Origin: Bicyclus anynana
Taxonomy: Eukaryota; Arthropoda; Insecta; Lepidoptera; Nymphalidae
DNA length: 64,000 nucleotides
NCBI RefSeq assembly: GCF_947172395.1
Contig: NC_069093.1
Location: 14,047,561-14,111,560, forward strand
Direction of reading: 5' to 3'
The position numbers and the translations under genes were made by a program. The notes beneath the pieces are model-generated. The model made no database searches. It saw only the letters and a list, made by a program, of their open reading frames with translations, and was not told the origin of the DNA. Of the stretch, positions 63,803-64,000 are shown piece after piece. How positions within the stretch are numbered: the stretch's first letter is position 1; every line of letters begins with the position of its first letter.

Positions 63803-64000
63803 GTATCAATTCTTCTTTATTATTTTTTATTATTATTTCTTCATTATTATTTCTTCTTTATTATTAGGTTATAAATTTTAAAAGGATTAAATTAGGATAT
63901 TATATGGGAAAAGTGTGTGTATGTTACTAGCTTATAATATAGCTTTCTATTGGTGAAACTTTTTTTTCAAATCGGTTGAGTAGTTTCAGAGCCTTCAATA
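63803..64000 (+). other. Start of HSDL2 third intron
   Basis: A/T-rich with (TTATTATT)n-like low complexity. AAATCGGTTGAGTAGTTTCA near the end resembles the inside of a Helitron-like element running off the window. Confidence 0.6.

Overview
The window looks like nuclear DNA of a lepidopteran (butterfly or moth; family not resolvable). The reasons are AT-rich non-coding DNA, GT-AG introns, animal genes, and dense families of tRNA-derived SINEs, Helitron-like elements ending in CTAGT, RTE-type and Jockey/CR1-type LINE remnants, mariner fragments and many MITEs. No bacterial, plasmid, CRISPR or operon-like content was seen. All calls are by eye; identities and family names were not checked by search.

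Layout. (1) 1-19,159: repeat-rich non-coding DNA with no exon I can support; it is probably upstream or 5' intron sequence of the next gene. (2) 19,160-36,316 (+): fourteen phase-consistent exons of the wide awake/ANKFN1 gene (ankyrin repeats, fibronectin III, conserved central region, C-terminal Ras-association-like domain). They give about 1,211 codons with the stop at 36,314-36,316; the true N-terminus is outside what I can identify. Two exons have decayed partial copies of themselves in the following intron. (3) 36,317-42,366: 3' UTR and repeats. (4) 42,367-44,193 (-) and 53,580-55,431 (+): two divergent asteroid-like (XPG/FEN-type PIN fold) genes in opposite orientation, about 9.4 kb apart. 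Each has an uninterrupted-type coding region and the same splice acceptor just before its ATG. The plus copy has a one-base frameshift next to an A-run. The DNA between them is a graveyard of mariner, LINE and MITE remnants. (5) 56,500-62,430: a LINE tail, a 251-bp tandem pair and a 2.58-kb tandem duplication made of nested repeats. (6) 62,737-63,802 (+): the first three coding exons of HSDL2, running off the window end.

The genes have no evident functional link: a neuronal sleep/clock-output scaffold (wake), nuclease-fold proteins with apparently lost catalytic acids (asteroid-like) and a short-chain dehydrogenase (HSDL2). The most notable items are the asteroid-like pair, the partial exon duplications inside wake (one joined to a LINE fragment in an open frame), a MITE with a CTCF-consensus core, and the tandem duplication that ends about 0.3 kb before the HSDL2 start codon.
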